A stretch of DNA of 64,000 nt from Falsochrobactrum tianjinense (GTDB taxonomy: Bacteria > Pseudomonadota > Alphaproteobacteria > Rhizobiales > Rhizobiaceae). The DNA lies in NCBI RefSeq assembly GCF_019100495.1, contig NZ_JAHRVA010000001.1, positions 874,597 to 938,596 of the forward strand. The letters are read 5' to 3'. Made by a program: the position numbers and the translations under genes. Positions 37,994-48,130 of this stretch are shown here, one piece after another (the first letter of the stretch is position 1; every line of letters starts with the position of its first letter). The notes under the pieces are model-generated. The model worked only from the letters and a program-made list of their open reading frames with translations, made no database searches and was not told where the DNA came from.

Positions 37994-38782
37994 TCAAAGG
38001 CTTTGGGCGAGGGTGGCCAACTCTTCGCCATTCTCGTCGATAAGCACAAGCTTGCCGGTTTCCATTTTATAGGAACGGGTCTTGCTGAGAGCATCAAGGA
38101 ACTTGCGCTCCTGATTCATAAGAGCAGGCGGGCACTGCATATAGGTTGAACCAATCTCGGCAAAAGAAATACTCTTGCCGGATATGACGGTCTTGCTGAA
38201 ATAGCGATTGCAGCCGCCGGAGCCGCTTGCCGCGCCATCAGTATTGATTGTCAGTGTGGTCTGCGCATTGTCTATGACGCCACCGCCCTGAATATCCTCC
38301 GCAAGCCAGTCCCTGCCTTCAATACTGCTCGCCACCCTATCATCGGTGCTTTTGCGAACCATCACGACATTGATGTCGATGGCTGCTACGGGCTTCTCCA
38401 GATCGATGAAGTAACGCTCGTCATTGACGAACCAAAGCGTATCGCCTGCGGTAATGCGGGCTTGAAGTGCATAACTATGGCCGGGCTTGATCTGATCGGC
38501 ATCGAAACTGATGGCGAAGGGAAGCGGAGAGCCTTGAACCGTTTCAATGCGTGTTTCGGCAATCGTTTTCGCTGGTGCGTCCGCGTGCGATATATCATTG
38601 AGTTGGACAGTGAGATGGGCTTCCGGCGGCAGCGCGATACGTTCGCGATAAAGGACCTTGCCGCTAACGATTTTCTCGGCGGCAATGCTGGCTGTTGGCA
38701 TAGAAGTGGTGACAAACAGGGCTGCTCCGCCCAGCATGCCAATGCCGATAGTGAGCGCCGCCGCGATTGAAAGCGTTTTCAT
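37994..38782 (-). CDS. Exported META/HslJ-domain protein with YbaY-like part
   Basis: The 262-residue protein has a signal peptide (about 1-36, ending ASIAAEK), a YbaY-like beta-sandwich domain (about 38-140, VSGKVLYRERIALPP and the DLEKP end) and a META/HslJ domain (about 150-262, with GGCNRYF and CPPALMNQERKFLDAL). These domains occur in envelope-stress and heat-shock proteins of unknown biochemistry. The ATG at 38782 has AAAGGA upstream; ATGs further up are in frame but less likely. Confidence 0.8.
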   Translation of the reverse strand: MKTLSIAAALTIGIGMLGGAALFVTTSMPTASIAAEKIVSGKVLYRERIALPPEAHLTVQLNDISHADAPAKTIAETRIETVQGSPLPFAISFDADQIKPGHSYALQARITAGDTLWFVNDERYFIDLEKPVAAIDINVVMVRKSTDDRVASSIEGRDWLAEDIQGGGVIDNAQTTLTINTDGAASGSGGCNRYFSKTVISGKSISFAEIGSTYMQCPPALMNQERKFLDALSKTRSYKMETGKLVLIDENGEELATLAQSL

Positions 38783-38987
38783 TAGTCCTTTTATCATTAC
38801 CAGTTTCCGAAACTCTTGCCCCCGCATATTTCTTATGGCCGACAATAATCGAAGCTTCATGTGAAAATTGTGGCAGCGTAATTGGGTGCGCCTGAAATTC
38901 TCCCTTATTTTAGGAGCTTAAGTAGTTAATTCACAGTTAAAACAGGGAGCTCGGATATTTGGAAAATACGAAAGGCGATATCCACGG

Positions 38988-39461
38988 TTATTGCCATCGC
39001 TCAAGATTTTGTTCGTCTTCGGTCTTGGCCGCAACCCATCCGCCTTCCGTATGGCCGACAAGATGCTCGCGCTTCCAGAATGGCGCGTCGGTTTTCATGT
39101 AATCCATGAGAAATGAAGCAGCTTCAAAAGCAGCATTGCGATGGGCGGATGCGGTGGCGACAAGAACGATGTTCTCACCGGGCCTGATAAGGCCATAGCG
39201 ATGGATGATCGAAACGCCCGCCAGTGACCAGCGTTCGCTCGCCTTATGGGCAATGCGGCGGATTTCGGCTTCGGCCATTCCTGGGTAGTGTTCCAGCTCA
39301 AGCGCTGCGAGCCTGCCATTTTCATCGCGGCAAAGACCGGTGAAACTGACGATCGCGCCTATATCATTGCGCCCCTCGCCGAGTTTGCGGATTTCGTCGG
39401 CAATATCGAAATCGGCACTGCGGACGCTGATCAGAAGAGGGCAGGTCTGTTGCCCACTCAT
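38988..39461 (-). CDS. moaE: Molybdopterin synthase catalytic subunit
   Basis: The 157-residue large subunit combines with MoaD to insert sulfur into precursor Z, giving molybdopterin. Motifs include GAIVSFTGLCRD, LELEHYPGMAE and the catalytic Lys region MKTDAPFWKRE. It follows moaD with a 1-base gap. The molybdoenzyme at 48131 is a likely user of the cofactor. Confidence 0.96.
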   Translation of the reverse strand: MSGQQTCPLLISVRSADFDIADEIRKLGEGRNDIGAIVSFTGLCRDENGRLAALELEHYPGMAEAEIRRIAHKASERWSLAGVSIIHRYGLIRPGENIVLVATASAHRNAAFEAASFLMDYMKTDAPFWKREHLVGHTEGGWVAAKTEDEQNLERWQ

Positions 39462-39462
39462 C

Positions 39463-39720
39463 TCAGCCTCCTGTCATGGGCGGGAAAAGCGCCACTTCAT
39501 TGCCGTCCCCGACCAGTTCGTTATGATCGACATGTTCCTGATTGATGGCGGCGCGGATGATGTTCTCGTGCTCGAAAGCGGCGGCATATTCGTCGCCACG
39601 GTTTTTGAGGTGGGTGATCAACCCGCCGACAGTCATCTGTGGCGAAGGAAGTTCGATCACTTCCTCACCCTTGCCGATTTTCTCCCGCACCCAGGCGAAA
39701 TAGATGAGTTTTATGCTCAC
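39463..39720 (-). CDS. moaD: Molybdopterin synthase sulfur carrier subunit
   Basis: The 85-residue ubiquitin-like protein carries the thiocarboxylate on its C-terminal Gly-Gly, seen here as FPPMTGG. The start is GTG at 39720 (VSIKLIYFAWVREKIG); the longer open frame upstream overlaps pgsA and has no similarity. It lies between pgsA (4-base gap) and moaE. Confidence 0.93.
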   Translation of the reverse strand: MSIKLIYFAWVREKIGKGEEVIELPSPQMTVGGLITHLKNRGDEYAAAFEHENIIRAAINQEHVDHNELVGDGNEVALFPPMTGG

Positions 39721-39724
39721 GAGA

Positions 39725-40309
39725 TCAATCCATGACGTGTTTGAGGCCAGCGCGGAAATAATCCCATCCCGTATATAGGGTGAGAATCGCGGAAATCCAA
39801 AGCAGGCCGATGCCGATCTCGGTTGTATAGGGCAGAACCTTGTCCCCGGCAGGGCCGGCCAGCAGAAAAGCAAGCGCGACCATCTGGGCCGTGGTTTTCC
39901 ACTTTGCGAGTTGGGAAACGGGAACGCTGACTTTCAACTCGGCCAGATATTCACGCAGGCCGGAAACCAGAATTTCGCGACAGAGAATGATGATTGCGGC
40001 CCAGAGGGTCCATCCGGCAATCGTGCCGTCTCCTGCGAGCAGTAGCAGGCAGGCCGAAACCAGAAGCTTGTCAGCAATGGGGTCGAGCATCCGGCCGATG
40101 GTCGATGTCTGCTGCCATATGCGTGCAAGATAACCGTCCAAGAAATCGGTGATACTCGCGACGGCAAAAATCGCTAATGCGGTCCAGCGGGCGAAGTCAC
40201 TCGATTGCAGGCGTCCTTCCACGAAGAAGCACAGGACGACGATTGGCACGGCGACAATCCGTCCGTAAGTCAGAATGTTGGGCAAAGAAAGTGTATGATT
40301 TTTCCGCAT
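39725..40309 (-). CDS. pgsA: CDP-diacylglycerol-glycerol-3-phosphate phosphatidyltransferase
   Basis: The 194-residue membrane enzyme makes phosphatidylglycerol phosphate. The CDP-alcohol phosphotransferase motif (D-G-x2-A-R-x8-G-x3-D-x3-D) is visible in DFLDGYLARIWQQTSTIGRMLDPIADK, spread across the membrane interface, with about four membrane segments. The start at 40309 follows a GGCGG site. It lies downstream of uvrC, as in many bacteria. Confidence 0.94.
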   Translation of the reverse strand: MRKNHTLSLPNILTYGRIVAVPIVVLCFFVEGRLQSSDFARWTALAIFAVASITDFLDGYLARIWQQTSTIGRMLDPIADKLLVSACLLLLAGDGTIAGWTLWAAIIILCREILVSGLREYLAELKVSVPVSQLAKWKTTAQMVALAFLLAGPAGDKVLPYTTEIGIGLLWISAILTLYTGWDYFRAGLKHVMD

Positions 40310-40443
40310 TATACCGCCGCATCCTTTATTAGTGTCCATCATCATCAGGGATGGCAAAGAAAATCAACACCTGCGCTTATTGTTCTATTAGGACGTAATG
40401 CCGCCTGTGGAGCATTTTCGGTGCAAGTGCGGACAAATTACCG

Positions 40444-42537
40444 TTATCTGTCCTGAAAGTGATCGTGAATGGTGCGCGCCATGGCCTCCGAAATGCCGTC
40501 GATCTGCATGAGATCTTCAATTGCTGCCCTTGAGACGGCCTTTGCGGTCCCGAAATGATGTAGCAAAGCGCGCTTGCGCATCGGACCGATTCCTGAAATC
40601 TCATCCAGCGGATTAGCGACCATTTCCTTTTTGCGTCGGGCACGATGCGTCCCGATTGCGAAACGATGTGCCTCATCGCGCAGGCGCTGGACAAAGTAGA
40701 GCACCGGATCGCGTGGTGGCAGGGTAAAGGGTTGCTTTCCTTCAACAAAAAAGCGCTCGCGCCCAGCTTCCCGGTCGATGCCCTTGGCGATGCCAATGGC
40801 GGTCACAAGCTTGCCGATGCCCAGTTCGGCAAGAATCTGGCGCACCGCGCCAACCTGTCCCTGACCGCCGTCGATAAGAATAATATCGGGCCAGGCCGGG
40901 AAGTTGTCGTCCATTTCGGCGTCGTTCACTGGCACAGGCACGGCATTCTCCGCATCATGTTCCCTGCCATGTTCCTTGACCAGCCGCGAAAACCGCCGTG
41001 CAATAACCTCGCGCATCATGCCGAAGTCGTCGCCCGGCGTGATATCCGTCGAGCGGATATTGAATTTGCGGTACTGATTCTTGACGAAACCTTCTGGTCC
41101 CGCAACGATCATGCCGCCGACCGCATTGGTCCCCATAATATGCGAATTGTCATAGACTTCGATGCGGCGCGGGGCATGGGCCAGTTTGAACGTTTCGGCA
41201 AACCCTTTCAGCAGCCGCGCCTGCGACGATGTTTCGGCCAGCCTGCGCCCCAGCGCTTCGCGGGCATTGGTCAGGGCATGATCGACCAATTCCTTTTTCT
41301 CGCCTCGTTGAGGCACGCTGACCTGAACCTTGCGGCTGGCGCGTGTGGACAGAGCTTCCGCGATCAAGGACTGGTCATCAACCGTTTCTGACAGCAGGAC
41401 GAGGCGGGGGCAGGGCTTGTCATCATAGAATTGCGACAGGAACGCGCCGAGCACTTCGGCAGGGCCGAGCGAACTGTCGGCCCGGGGGAAATAGGCCCGA
41501 TTGCCCCAGTTCTGCCCGGTGCGGAAGAAGAAGACCTGAATGCAGGTCATGCCGCCTTCCTGATGGATGGCGAAGACGTCCGCTTCCTCGACCGTTTGCG
41601 GATTGATGCCCTGATGGGATTGAACATGCGACAGCGCGGTAAGCCGGTCGCGGTAGACAGCGGCATGTTCAAAGTCGAGTTCGGCTGAAGCTGCCTGCAT
41701 GGCCGCGGCGAGATGGTCCTTCACACTCTGGCTTTTGCCGGAAAGAAAGGCGCGGGCCTCACGCACCAGTTCCGCATAATCCTCATCGCTGATTTCGTGC
41801 GTGCACGGACCGGAACAGCGCTTGATCTGATAGAGCAGGCACGGGCGCGTGCGGCTTTCAAAAACCGAATCGGTGCAAGTGCGCAGCAGGAATGCCCGCT
41901 GAAGCGCATTGATTGTGCGTGTCACGGCTCCCCCGGAAGCAAAAGGTCCGAAGTACTCGCCTGCCCGGCTGCGCGCCCCTCGATGTTTGAAAATACCCGG
42001 TGCGCGATGATTCCCACTCAGAAGAATATAGGGAAACGATTTGTCGTCGCGCAGCAACACGTTGAAGCGCGGGCGCAACCGCTTGATGAGATTGGCTTCG
42101 AGCAGTAGCGCTTCGGTTTCGGTGCGTGTCACGACGAATTCCATCGTGACAGTATCGTGGATCATCCGCGTTATGCGGTTCGAATGGCCGACGCCGCGTG
42201 CATAATTGGAGACACGCTTCTTGAGGCTGCGCGCCTTGCCGACATAAAGCACGTCGCCATCACTGTTGAACATGCGATAGACGCCGGGATTATTCGGCAG
42301 ATGCTTGACGAATGCGTTGATAATGTCGGCGCCATTCAGACCTTTCGTGTCCGGCAGGCCGTCCGAACTGTCCCATTGAATCAACTCGACTGCCGAAGGT
42401 GCAGCCGGGATTTCCTCAATGGTTTCATCATCCTCTTCCATATCGGCTTCTCCGACGACGATACCGGCCACATCCATCTCGTCATCCGGCGGCAGGTGCG
42501 GGGCAGTGTCATCATTGGTTTTGCGAGGACTGGTCAT
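40444..42537 (-). CDS. uvrC: Excinuclease ABC subunit C
   Basis: The 697-residue nuclease makes both incisions in nucleotide excision repair. Domains in order: GIY-YIG (about 95-185, NNPGVYRMF and [10 protein letters not shown]), a Cys-rich link ([13 protein letters not shown]), a UVR motif, the RNase H-like half (about 400-600, DGGQGQV) and C-terminal helix-hairpin-helix repeats. An acidic N-terminal extension of about 80 residues precedes GIY-YIG. The ATG at 42537 overlaps the stop of the SDR gene (ATGA). Confidence 0.96.
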   Translation of the reverse strand: MTSPRKTNDDTAPHLPPDDEMDVAGIVVGEADMEEDDETIEEIPAAPSAVELIQWDSSDGLPDTKGLNGADIINAFVKHLPNNPGVYRMFNSDGDVLYVGKARSLKKRVSNYARGVGHSNRITRMIHDTVTMEFVVTRTETEALLLEANLIKRLRPRFNVLLRDDKSFPYILLSGNHRAPGIFKHRGARSRAGEYFGPFASGGAVTRTINALQRAFLLRTCTDSVFESRTRPCLLYQIKRCSGPCTHEISDEDYAELVREARAFLSGKSQSVKDHLAAAMQAASAELDFEHAAVYRDRLTALSHVQSHQGINPQTVEEADVFAIHQEGGMTCIQVFFFRTGQNWGNRAYFPRADSSLGPAEVLGAFLSQFYDDKPCPRLVLLSETVDDQSLIAEALSTRASRKVQVSVPQRGEKKELVDHALTNAREALGRRLAETSSQARLLKGFAETFKLAHAPRRIEVYDNSHIMGTNAVGGMIVAGPEGFVKNQYRKFNIRSTDITPGDDFGMMREVIARRFSRLVKEHGREHDAENAVPVPVNDAEMDDNFPAWPDIILIDGGQGQVGAVRQILAELGIGKLVTAIGIAKGIDREAGRERFFVEGKQPFTLPPRDPVLYFVQRLRDEAHRFAIGTHRARRKKEMVANPLDEISGIGPMRKRALLHHFGTAKAVSRAAIEDLMQIDGISEAMARTIHDHFQDR

Positions 42538-43346
42538 TCTCTGATTCCTGCGATGTCCGGCGTCTCCCATGCCAGATGCTGGCCGCCGTCCAGTGCGATC
42601 ATTTGTCCGGTTACGGAACGGCTTTCCCAGAAATAGCGAACAGTGCGACCAAATTCGGACAGATCGGGCGCGCGCTGCAAAGGCAGCCTGCTGATCTGCA
42701 ATTGGAAGTCATCCATATTTTGCCGTTCGCTCGGCAAAGTGGGGCCGGGGGCAATGGCATTGACGCGAATGCGTGGTGCCAGCGCCTGCGCAAGTGTCTT
42801 CGTGGCGCTCCACAGCGCGGTCTTGGAAAGTGTATAAGAGAAGAAGTGCGGATTGAGCTTCCAGACCCGCTGGTCGATAACATTGACGATAAGACCGCTT
42901 GCATCGGCAGGCAGCGCCTTCGCCATTTCCTCCGCAAGGATCACCGGAGCTTTGAGGTGAACGTCGAAGTGGCGGTCCCACAAATGCATATCGAGATTGC
43001 CGATACCGTCATCCTTGAATAGCGAGGCATTATTGACAAGCAGCCGGATCGGCCCGATCTCGTTTTCCGCTTTGTGCAACAGGGCGCGTACCCCGCTCTC
43101 GTCACTCAGGTCGGCCTGCACGACGCTGGCCTTGCCGCCGCGTTCGGTTATTTCAGCCGCAAGCGCGTGGCCCTCATCGAGTGATTGATTGCAATGAATT
43201 GCTACCGGAAAGCCATGGGCTGCCAGATCTTCAACGATGGCTTTTCCGATGCGCCGTGCTCCACCCGTCACCAGAACAGGGTAATTTGCAAGCGGATGGG
43301 CATCTGGATTATCCAACACGGTAAATACTTTCTTATCGTGATTCAT
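42534..43346 (-). CDS. SDR family oxidoreductase (pteridine-reductase-like)
   Basis: The 270-residue enzyme carries the classical NAD(P) motif GGARRIGKA and a NNAS segment, then a Y-x3-K active site in YTLSKTALW. The GGARRIG and IHCNQS features recall FolM/PTR1-type dihydropteridine reductases, so a pterin or folate role is possible but not proven. It heads the run SDR-uvrC-pgsA-moaD-moaE and overlaps uvrC by 4 bases. Confidence 0.85.
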   Translation of the reverse strand: MNHDKKVFTVLDNPDAHPLANYPVLVTGGARRIGKAIVEDLAAHGFPVAIHCNQSLDEGHALAAEITERGGKASVVQADLSDESGVRALLHKAENEIGPIRLLVNNASLFKDDGIGNLDMHLWDRHFDVHLKAPVILAEEMAKALPADASGLIVNVIDQRVWKLNPHFFSYTLSKTALWSATKTLAQALAPRIRVNAIAPGPTLPSERQNMDDFQLQISRLPLQRAPDLSEFGRTVRYFWESRSVTGQMIALDGGQHLAWETPDIAGIRE

Positions 43347-43697
43347 TGCTTCATTTCATGCCACTTTGCCAGATAAAATACAGCGAAAAATGGCGTCGTG
43401 CTCCTTTGCTGTTAATAAAAGTCTAGCAAAATCAGGGGGTTTGTTGCAAATCGCTTTTTGCCATTCGGCTTTATGGTGTCGGTAAGCACTTATATAGGTA
43501 CGATCCCCAAGCGTTGCGAGAATGCAACATCGCAATTTAGCCATCTTCTCGTCAGGATCTCTTCACAGAAGGGGGCAGATCATGCCGCAATTACCGCCGA
43601 TATGTCAGTCCGGTCAGCGCGGCATGGGTGGTTCACTCCCGAAATCGCCTACCCGATAAGGGACCGCGCCAAAGTAATTTTAGTCAAGGAGAATGCT
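43347..43697. other. Divergent intergenic region SDR/omp25
   Basis: The 351 bases should contain the omp25 promoter and long leader. A TATATA-like -10 region lies near 43490. The frame is open for 80 codons before omp25 but the sequence looks non-coding. A good ribosome site, AAGGAGA, precedes omp25. Confidence 0.5.
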
Positions 43698-44339
43698 ATG
43701 CGCACTCTTAAATCACTCGTAATCGCCTCGGCTGCGCTGCTGCCGTTCTCTGCTACCGCTTTTGCCGCAGACGCTATCATGGAGCAGCCTCCTGTTCCGG
43801 CTCCGGTTGAAATGGCTCCGCAGTATAGCTGGGCTGGCGGTTATACCGGTCTGTATCTCGGCTACGGCTGGAACAAGGTCAAGACCAGCACCGACGGCAC
43901 CATCAAGCCGGACGATCTGAAGGCTGGTGCCTATGCCGGCTGGAACTTCCAGCAGGATCAGATCGTATACGGTGTCGAAGGTGACGCAGGTTATTCCTGG
44001 GCCAAGAAGTCCAAGAATGGCCTGGAAGCCAAGCAGGGCTTCGAAGGATCGCTGCGTGGCCGCCTTGGCTACGATATGAATCCAGTTCTGCCTTACATCA
44101 CCGCAGGTGTTGCTGGTTCGCAGGTCAAGCTTGACAACGGCATTGACGACGAAAGCAAGTTCCGCGTTGGCTGGACGGCTGGTGCTGGTCTCGAAGCCAA
44201 GTTGACCGAAAACATTCTGGGCCGCGTTGAATACCGTTATACCCAGTTTGGTAACAAGACGTACAACTTCGGCGGTGAATCGATCCGCAACAAGCTCGAC
44301 ACTCACGATATCCGCGTCGGCGTCGGCTACAAGTTCTGA
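43698..44339 (+). CDS. omp25: Outer membrane protein Omp25
   Basis: The 213-residue protein has a signal peptide (about 1-24, ending TAFAADA) and an 8-stranded barrel of the Omp25/Omp31 family, with [17 protein letters not shown] at the start of the mature part and a C-terminal aromatic residue (GVGYKF). In Brucella it is a major outer-membrane protein tied to the peptidoglycan and LPS and is linked to virulence. The start at 43698 follows AAGGAGA. Compared with the classical Brucella protein as I recall it, many residues differ. Confidence 0.95.
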   Translation: MRTLKSLVIASAALLPFSATAFAADAIMEQPPVPAPVEMAPQYSWAGGYTGLYLGYGWNKVKTSTDGTIKPDDLKAGAYAGWNFQQDQIVYGVEGDAGYSWAKKSKNGLEAKQGFEGSLRGRLGYDMNPVLPYITAGVAGSQVKLDNGIDDESKFRVGWTAGAGLEAKLTENILGRVEYRYTQFGNKTYNFGGESIRNKLDTHDIRVGVGYKF

Positions 44340-44358
44340 TTAGTCGATAATCGTACAG

Positions 44359-44389
44359 AAAAACCGGGCAGGAAACTGCCCGGTTTTTT
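44359..44389 (+). terminator. Rho-independent terminator after omp25
   Basis: CCGGGCAG (44364-44371) and CTGCCCGG (44376-44383) with GAAA loop, preceded by A5 and followed by T6. Confidence 0.92.
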
Positions 44390-44401
44390 ATTATTCAAGT
44401 C

Positions 44402-45001
44402 TCAACCCTGCGGCAAAAGCCTGGCCAGTTCTGGATGAAGTTCTTCAAAGCGCCTCATCCAGCGTTTGAGTTTCGGCCGTCCGCGTTCCCATTTGCCTTC
44501 GAAGCGCAGGGCGAGATAGCCAAGTGCCGCAGCGACGGCAAGGTGGCCGCCATGTAATTTAGTGGCAAGGCGAGGAGGTGCTTCATTGAGAAGGTCGAGC
44601 GCGCGTTCGGCCTTGCGCCATTGCAGGTCGAGCCATGGCTGGTGCACCTTTTCCTCGGGTCGCATTCTGCGTTCATAAACATGGGCCAGCAGCACGTCGC
44701 ACAAACCGTCGGCAATGGCCTCGAAACGTTCTGCATCGGTACGTTTTTCGGCATTGCGTGGAAACAGCTTGTTGCCGGAAGTGCGGTTGAGATATTGCGT
44801 GATCACGCGGCTGTCGAAAATACTTTTGCCATCATCGGTGATGAGCGTCGGAATTTTACCGAGCGGATTGGCATTGATCAGGTTTTCCGGTTCAGACGAA
44901 GTATTCACGGCGATGCTTTCAGCGGGAATGCCAGCGTAAAGTGCCGCCATGCGCACCTTCGCGCTGTAAGGCGAGGCGGGCGAATAAAGTATCTGGGTCA
45001 T
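44402..45001 (-). CDS. Glutathione S-transferase-like protein
   Basis: The 199-residue protein has a thioredoxin-like N-terminal domain (about 1-80, LYSPASPYSAKVRMAALYAGI, PLGKIPTLI, DSRVITQYL) and an all-helical C-terminal domain. The Ser/Tyr-type active residue is probably in SPASPYS. Substrates are unknown. It faces omp25 and shares the terminator at 44359-44389. Confidence 0.88.
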   Translation of the reverse strand: MTQILYSPASPYSAKVRMAALYAGIPAESIAVNTSSEPENLINANPLGKIPTLITDDGKSIFDSRVITQYLNRTSGNKLFPRNAEKRTDAERFEAIADGLCDVLLAHVYERRMRPEEKVHQPWLDLQWRKAERALDLLNEAPPRLATKLHGGHLAVAAALGYLALRFEGKWERGRPKLKRWMRRFEELHPELARLLPQG

Positions 45002-45022
45002 GGCTGTTCCTGAGAATGAATA

Positions 45023-45703
45023 TTATCGGGTTGATGGCATAAGGACGGTGCGGCTGCGACAGGCATTGGCATCGACCTGTTTGCAATCGCGAAATTTCAG
45101 GTCTTTGCTCATGCAGATACGCACTTCCTGAAGATAGTTTCTTTTGCAGGAGACCGAAATTCCGCCCGCTTTTATGCCCGGATTGGCTGCAATAAAGGCT
45201 TTTTCAACCAACAAAGGCTCGACGCGCCGTCCGCTTGCAAGATTACGCAGGCTGGGCGGAATGTTCACCCGCCTACGCGCGTCACGCATGGTTGCAAAAT
45301 AGTCGTTTTGCGTCAGTCCCGAACAGCTTCCGTGCTTGCGCCATTGATAGGCTGCAAGTCCTGCCGAAGGCATGATGTCGGAAAAGCGGGATATGATGTG
45401 GCGTGGGACATAGTTGCCGCGACTGCGGCTATTATCGAACGAACAGTTCGCCGGATAGCCCCATTCATTTTGCGGCCAAAGCCCATGGACGACAAAGCCG
45501 GACGGTTTGTTTTTGCTGCATTGCTGTTTGTTGGCTCGCTGGCCTTCCAGAGTGCAATAGCTTGGCGACCAGGACAACGCCAGTACATAAAAGTCAAAAT
45601 CACCAGGGCGGCTATCACTCCGATCCTGTGCGGTCACGGGAAGCACTGCAAGTGCAGTTGCAATCACGGCGGCTGGGATCACCGCCAATTTGCGCAGCAT
45701 CAA
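45023..45703 (-). CDS. Secreted ribonuclease T2
   Basis: The 226-residue protein has a signal peptide (about 1-25, ending PVTAQDR) and both conserved active sites of RNase T2: HGLWPQ (73-78) and KHGSC (123-127). Such enzymes degrade RNA in the periplasm or outside the cell and need no metal. Cys residues 50, 62, 87 and 127 suggest disulfides. It follows an exported protein gene by 9 bases, so the two are cotranscribed. Confidence 0.92.
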   Translation of the reverse strand: MMLRKLAVIPAAVIATALAVLPVTAQDRSDSRPGDFDFYVLALSWSPSYCTLEGQRANKQQCSKNKPSGFVVHGLWPQNEWGYPANCSFDNSRSRGNYVPRHIISRFSDIMPSAGLAAYQWRKHGSCSGLTQNDYFATMRDARRRVNIPPSLRNLASGRRVEPLLVEKAFIAANPGIKAGGISVSCKRNYLQEVRICMSKDLKFRDCKQVDANACRSRTVLMPSTR

Positions 45704-45712
45704 TGCCTCCGG

Positions 45713-46180
45713 TCAGCGTAGAACGCGGCAATTCGCATCATATACATGCCAGCGATCGAAGCCGTCGACGCAGAATTCCACATTCTGCCCCACGCCCGCA
45801 AAGCCCTGACCTTCTTCGACCATGTACCAGACGGAACGATATTGGCCGTCACTTAAAACGGCTGTCGCCTTGCAATAGGTACGCTCGATTTCTGCCGGGT
45901 TGTTTTTCGGTTCATAGCGCGTCAGCCGGACATCGCTCATGGCGGAAATGCCAACCTGCGGCAGGTTTGGCACATGGCGCACCTGGTAGCCGAAATCGGC
46001 GACAACGCTGCGCAGAACGCCCTGTTGGCTGCACAGCCCGGCATCGACAACACCTGCGGGGGCTGGTGCGAGATAGTCAGCCGCGCTTGCGGGCAAGGAA
46101 ACAATCGTCAGGGGAGCAACGGCAGCGACCAAAAGTGCTGCTCGCGAAAACTGTCCGATGCGGTTCAACTTGCGTTGCAT
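45713..46180 (-). CDS. Exported hypothetical protein next to RNase T2
   Basis: The 155-residue protein has a signal peptide (about 1-34, ending PASAADY) and four Cys in the mature part, including those at the C-terminus (FCVDGF and ANCRVLR). No family is recognised. The ATG at 46180 is chosen because the signal peptide begins there; the open frame continues upstream without similarity. With only 9 bases to the RNase T2 gene, joint function is possible. Confidence 0.75.
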   Translation of the reverse strand: MQRKLNRIGQFSRAALLVAAVAPLTIVSLPASAADYLAPAPAGVVDAGLCSQQGVLRSVVADFGYQVRHVPNLPQVGISAMSDVRLTRYEPKNNPAEIERTYCKATAVLSDGQYRSVWYMVEEGQGFAGVGQNVEFCVDGFDRWHVYDANCRVLR

Positions 46181-46251
46181 GTCTTGTCCTGTCCTGCAAT
46201 TCGAGCCTGAAATACTGCTGAGGCGCAGTTTCAACCAGCAATCCGCGTCGG

Positions 46252-47124
46252 TCAAGTACGATCCGTTTCGCCGCGTATCCATTGAACGCTGAAATTGCTC
46301 CCCTTTTCTTCGCCAAGCAACTTGGTAAGGCAGGGAAGCAGGATTTGCATCTCACTTTCCAGTGTATAGGGCGGATTGATGACAATCATGCCTGTGCCGT
46401 CAAGGCGCGGATCGGGCGAGGGTGCGCGAATCGCAAGCTCGATCTGCATGATTTTGGCAATTCCGGTTTCCCGCAGTCGCTTGCTGAAACGTTCGGTTTC
46501 CTTGCGCTCCTTGACCGGATACCAGAATGCATAGGTTCCACCAGGAAAGCGCCTATATGCTTTGACAAGTCCGTCAACCAGGCGATCGAACTCGCCTTCT
46601 TTTTCGAAAGGCGGGTCTACGAGAATGAGGCCGCGCTTTTCCTTGGGTGGAACATGCGCACCAAGGGACAGCCATCCATCCAGCTCGATCACGCGTACCT
46701 GAATGTCGCCTGCAAAAAGCCTGGCGAGCTTTGCCGCATCCTGCGGATGCAGTTCCAGTGCCGACAGACGGTCCTGCTTGCGCAGCAGATGCCGCGTAAG
46801 CAATGGCGAACCGGGATAGTGCCGCAGCCCTCCTTTCGGATTGACTGTGTGCACGGCTTCAAGATAGGGGGCGAGCAATTCCATCGCCTGTGGTTCGACT
46901 TGCCCTTTTTGCACGGCGTCGATCACGCGCCCGATGCCGCCGGTCCATTCTCCGGTCTTGTCGGCTTCGGTTCCGCGCAGATCATAGAGGCCGATCCCCG
47001 CATGGGTGTCGATCACACGAAACGCCTGCTCCTTGCGCTTGAGGTATTCGACAATGCGCGAAAGGATGACGTGCTTGACGACATCGGCAAAGTTTCCGGC
47101 GTGATAGGCATGGCGATAATTCAT
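46252..47124 (-). CDS. rlmJ: 23S rRNA (adenine2030-N6)-methyltransferase
   Basis: The 290-residue enzyme methylates A2030 of 23S rRNA. The opening MNYRHAYHAGNFADVVKH, the HAGIGLYDL SAM-binding segment, and the DPPFE catalytic motif are all present. The start at 47124 is set by the strongly conserved N-terminus. It is divergent from the EamA transporter gene. Confidence 0.94.
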   Translation of the reverse strand: MNYRHAYHAGNFADVVKHVILSRIVEYLKRKEQAFRVIDTHAGIGLYDLRGTEADKTGEWTGGIGRVIDAVQKGQVEPQAMELLAPYLEAVHTVNPKGGLRHYPGSPLLTRHLLRKQDRLSALELHPQDAAKLARLFAGDIQVRVIELDGWLSLGAHVPPKEKRGLILVDPPFEKEGEFDRLVDGLVKAYRRFPGGTYAFWYPVKERKETERFSKRLRETGIAKIMQIELAIRAPSPDPRLDGTGMIVINPPYTLESEMQILLPCLTKLLGEEKGSNFSVQWIRGETDRT

Positions 47125-47227
47125 GACTGCGCTTGTTTCACGCCTTGCTCTTTTCGGCAATATCCGCGTCTCGATAATTGTGACATATAAGTGTCATCAA
47201 TTGCTTCCCTCCGAATCGAGTTAGCCA

Positions 47228-48073
47228 ATGTCCGGTGGCGTCCTGCTCATAGTCCTTTGTGGCGCGTTTCTTCACGCAAGCTGGAATGCTATCGTAAAGG
47301 GAAGTGGTGACAAGTTTTTCGCAGCCGCGAGCGTGACGGGTGCCGCGGGTCTTATTGCACTCTTTATCGTGCCATTTCTGCCGCTGCCCGCTCCTGCAAG
47401 CTGGATTTATATTGCACTCTCCACGATCACGCAGATTTTCTATATGTCGTTGGTGGCCGCTGCATATAAATCAGGCGATATGAGCGAAGCCTATCCGATC
47501 ATGCGCGGCACGCCGCCACTGCTTGTAGCGCTGGTCAGCGGGCCGCTGGTAGGCGAGTTGATGGGCTGGAAGAGCTGGCTCGGCATCGTGCTGATCTGCT
47601 GCGGCGTGCTTGCTATGGCGCTGGAAGCGCGGCGCCGGAATAGCGCAACCTCCTCCCGCACGGCAATGCTCGCTCTGGCTAATGCCGGTTTCATCGCGGG
47701 CTATACGATCATTGATGGTCTTGGTGTGCGCGTTTCAGGCGAGCCGCTTTCCTATACATTGTGGCTGTTTCTGGTGAATGCGGCACCGCTCACCGGTTGG
47801 GCGCTTTATCGCGAGCCGGATCGGTTTATCCATTATGTGCGCCATCGCTGGCGTCCTGCCATCATCGGCGGAATGGGAACGCTCGGCTCCTATGGTCTGG
47901 CACTCTGGGCGATGACCATGGCCCCGATAGCCGTAGTCGCGGCCCTGCGCGAAACAGCGATCCTGTTCGGAGTGCTGATTTCCGCTTTCGTGCTGAAAGA
48001 GAAAGTCGGCCTGCCGCGTTTTTTAGCAGCAGCCTTGATCGTGCTTGGCGCGGTGACACTTCGTATCGCCTGA
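47228..48073 (+). CDS. EamA family transporter
   Basis: The 281-residue inner-membrane protein has about ten hydrophobic segments in two repeated halves (HASWNAIVKGSGDK and the later PLSYTLWLFL region), typical of the drug/metabolite transporter superfamily. The exported compound is not evident. The molybdoenzyme gene begins 57 bases later on the same strand. Confidence 0.88.
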   Translation: MSGGVLLIVLCGAFLHASWNAIVKGSGDKFFAAASVTGAAGLIALFIVPFLPLPAPASWIYIALSTITQIFYMSLVAAAYKSGDMSEAYPIMRGTPPLLVALVSGPLVGELMGWKSWLGIVLICCGVLAMALEARRRNSATSSRTAMLALANAGFIAGYTIIDGLGVRVSGEPLSYTLWLFLVNAAPLTGWALYREPDRFIHYVRHRWRPAIIGGMGTLGSYGLALWAMTMAPIAVVAALRETAILFGVLISAFVLKEKVGLPRFLAAALIVLGAVTLRIA

Positions 48074-48130
48074 AAGTACTGCCACACAAACCTGTTCCCG
48101 TGGTATCACGTCTGCGTTAAAAGAGAAGCC

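Noticed and set aside
43458-43697. In-frame open stretch of 80 codons before the Omp25 start
   Set aside because: It precedes an obvious signal peptide and ribosome site, and its residues look like translated leader DNA.
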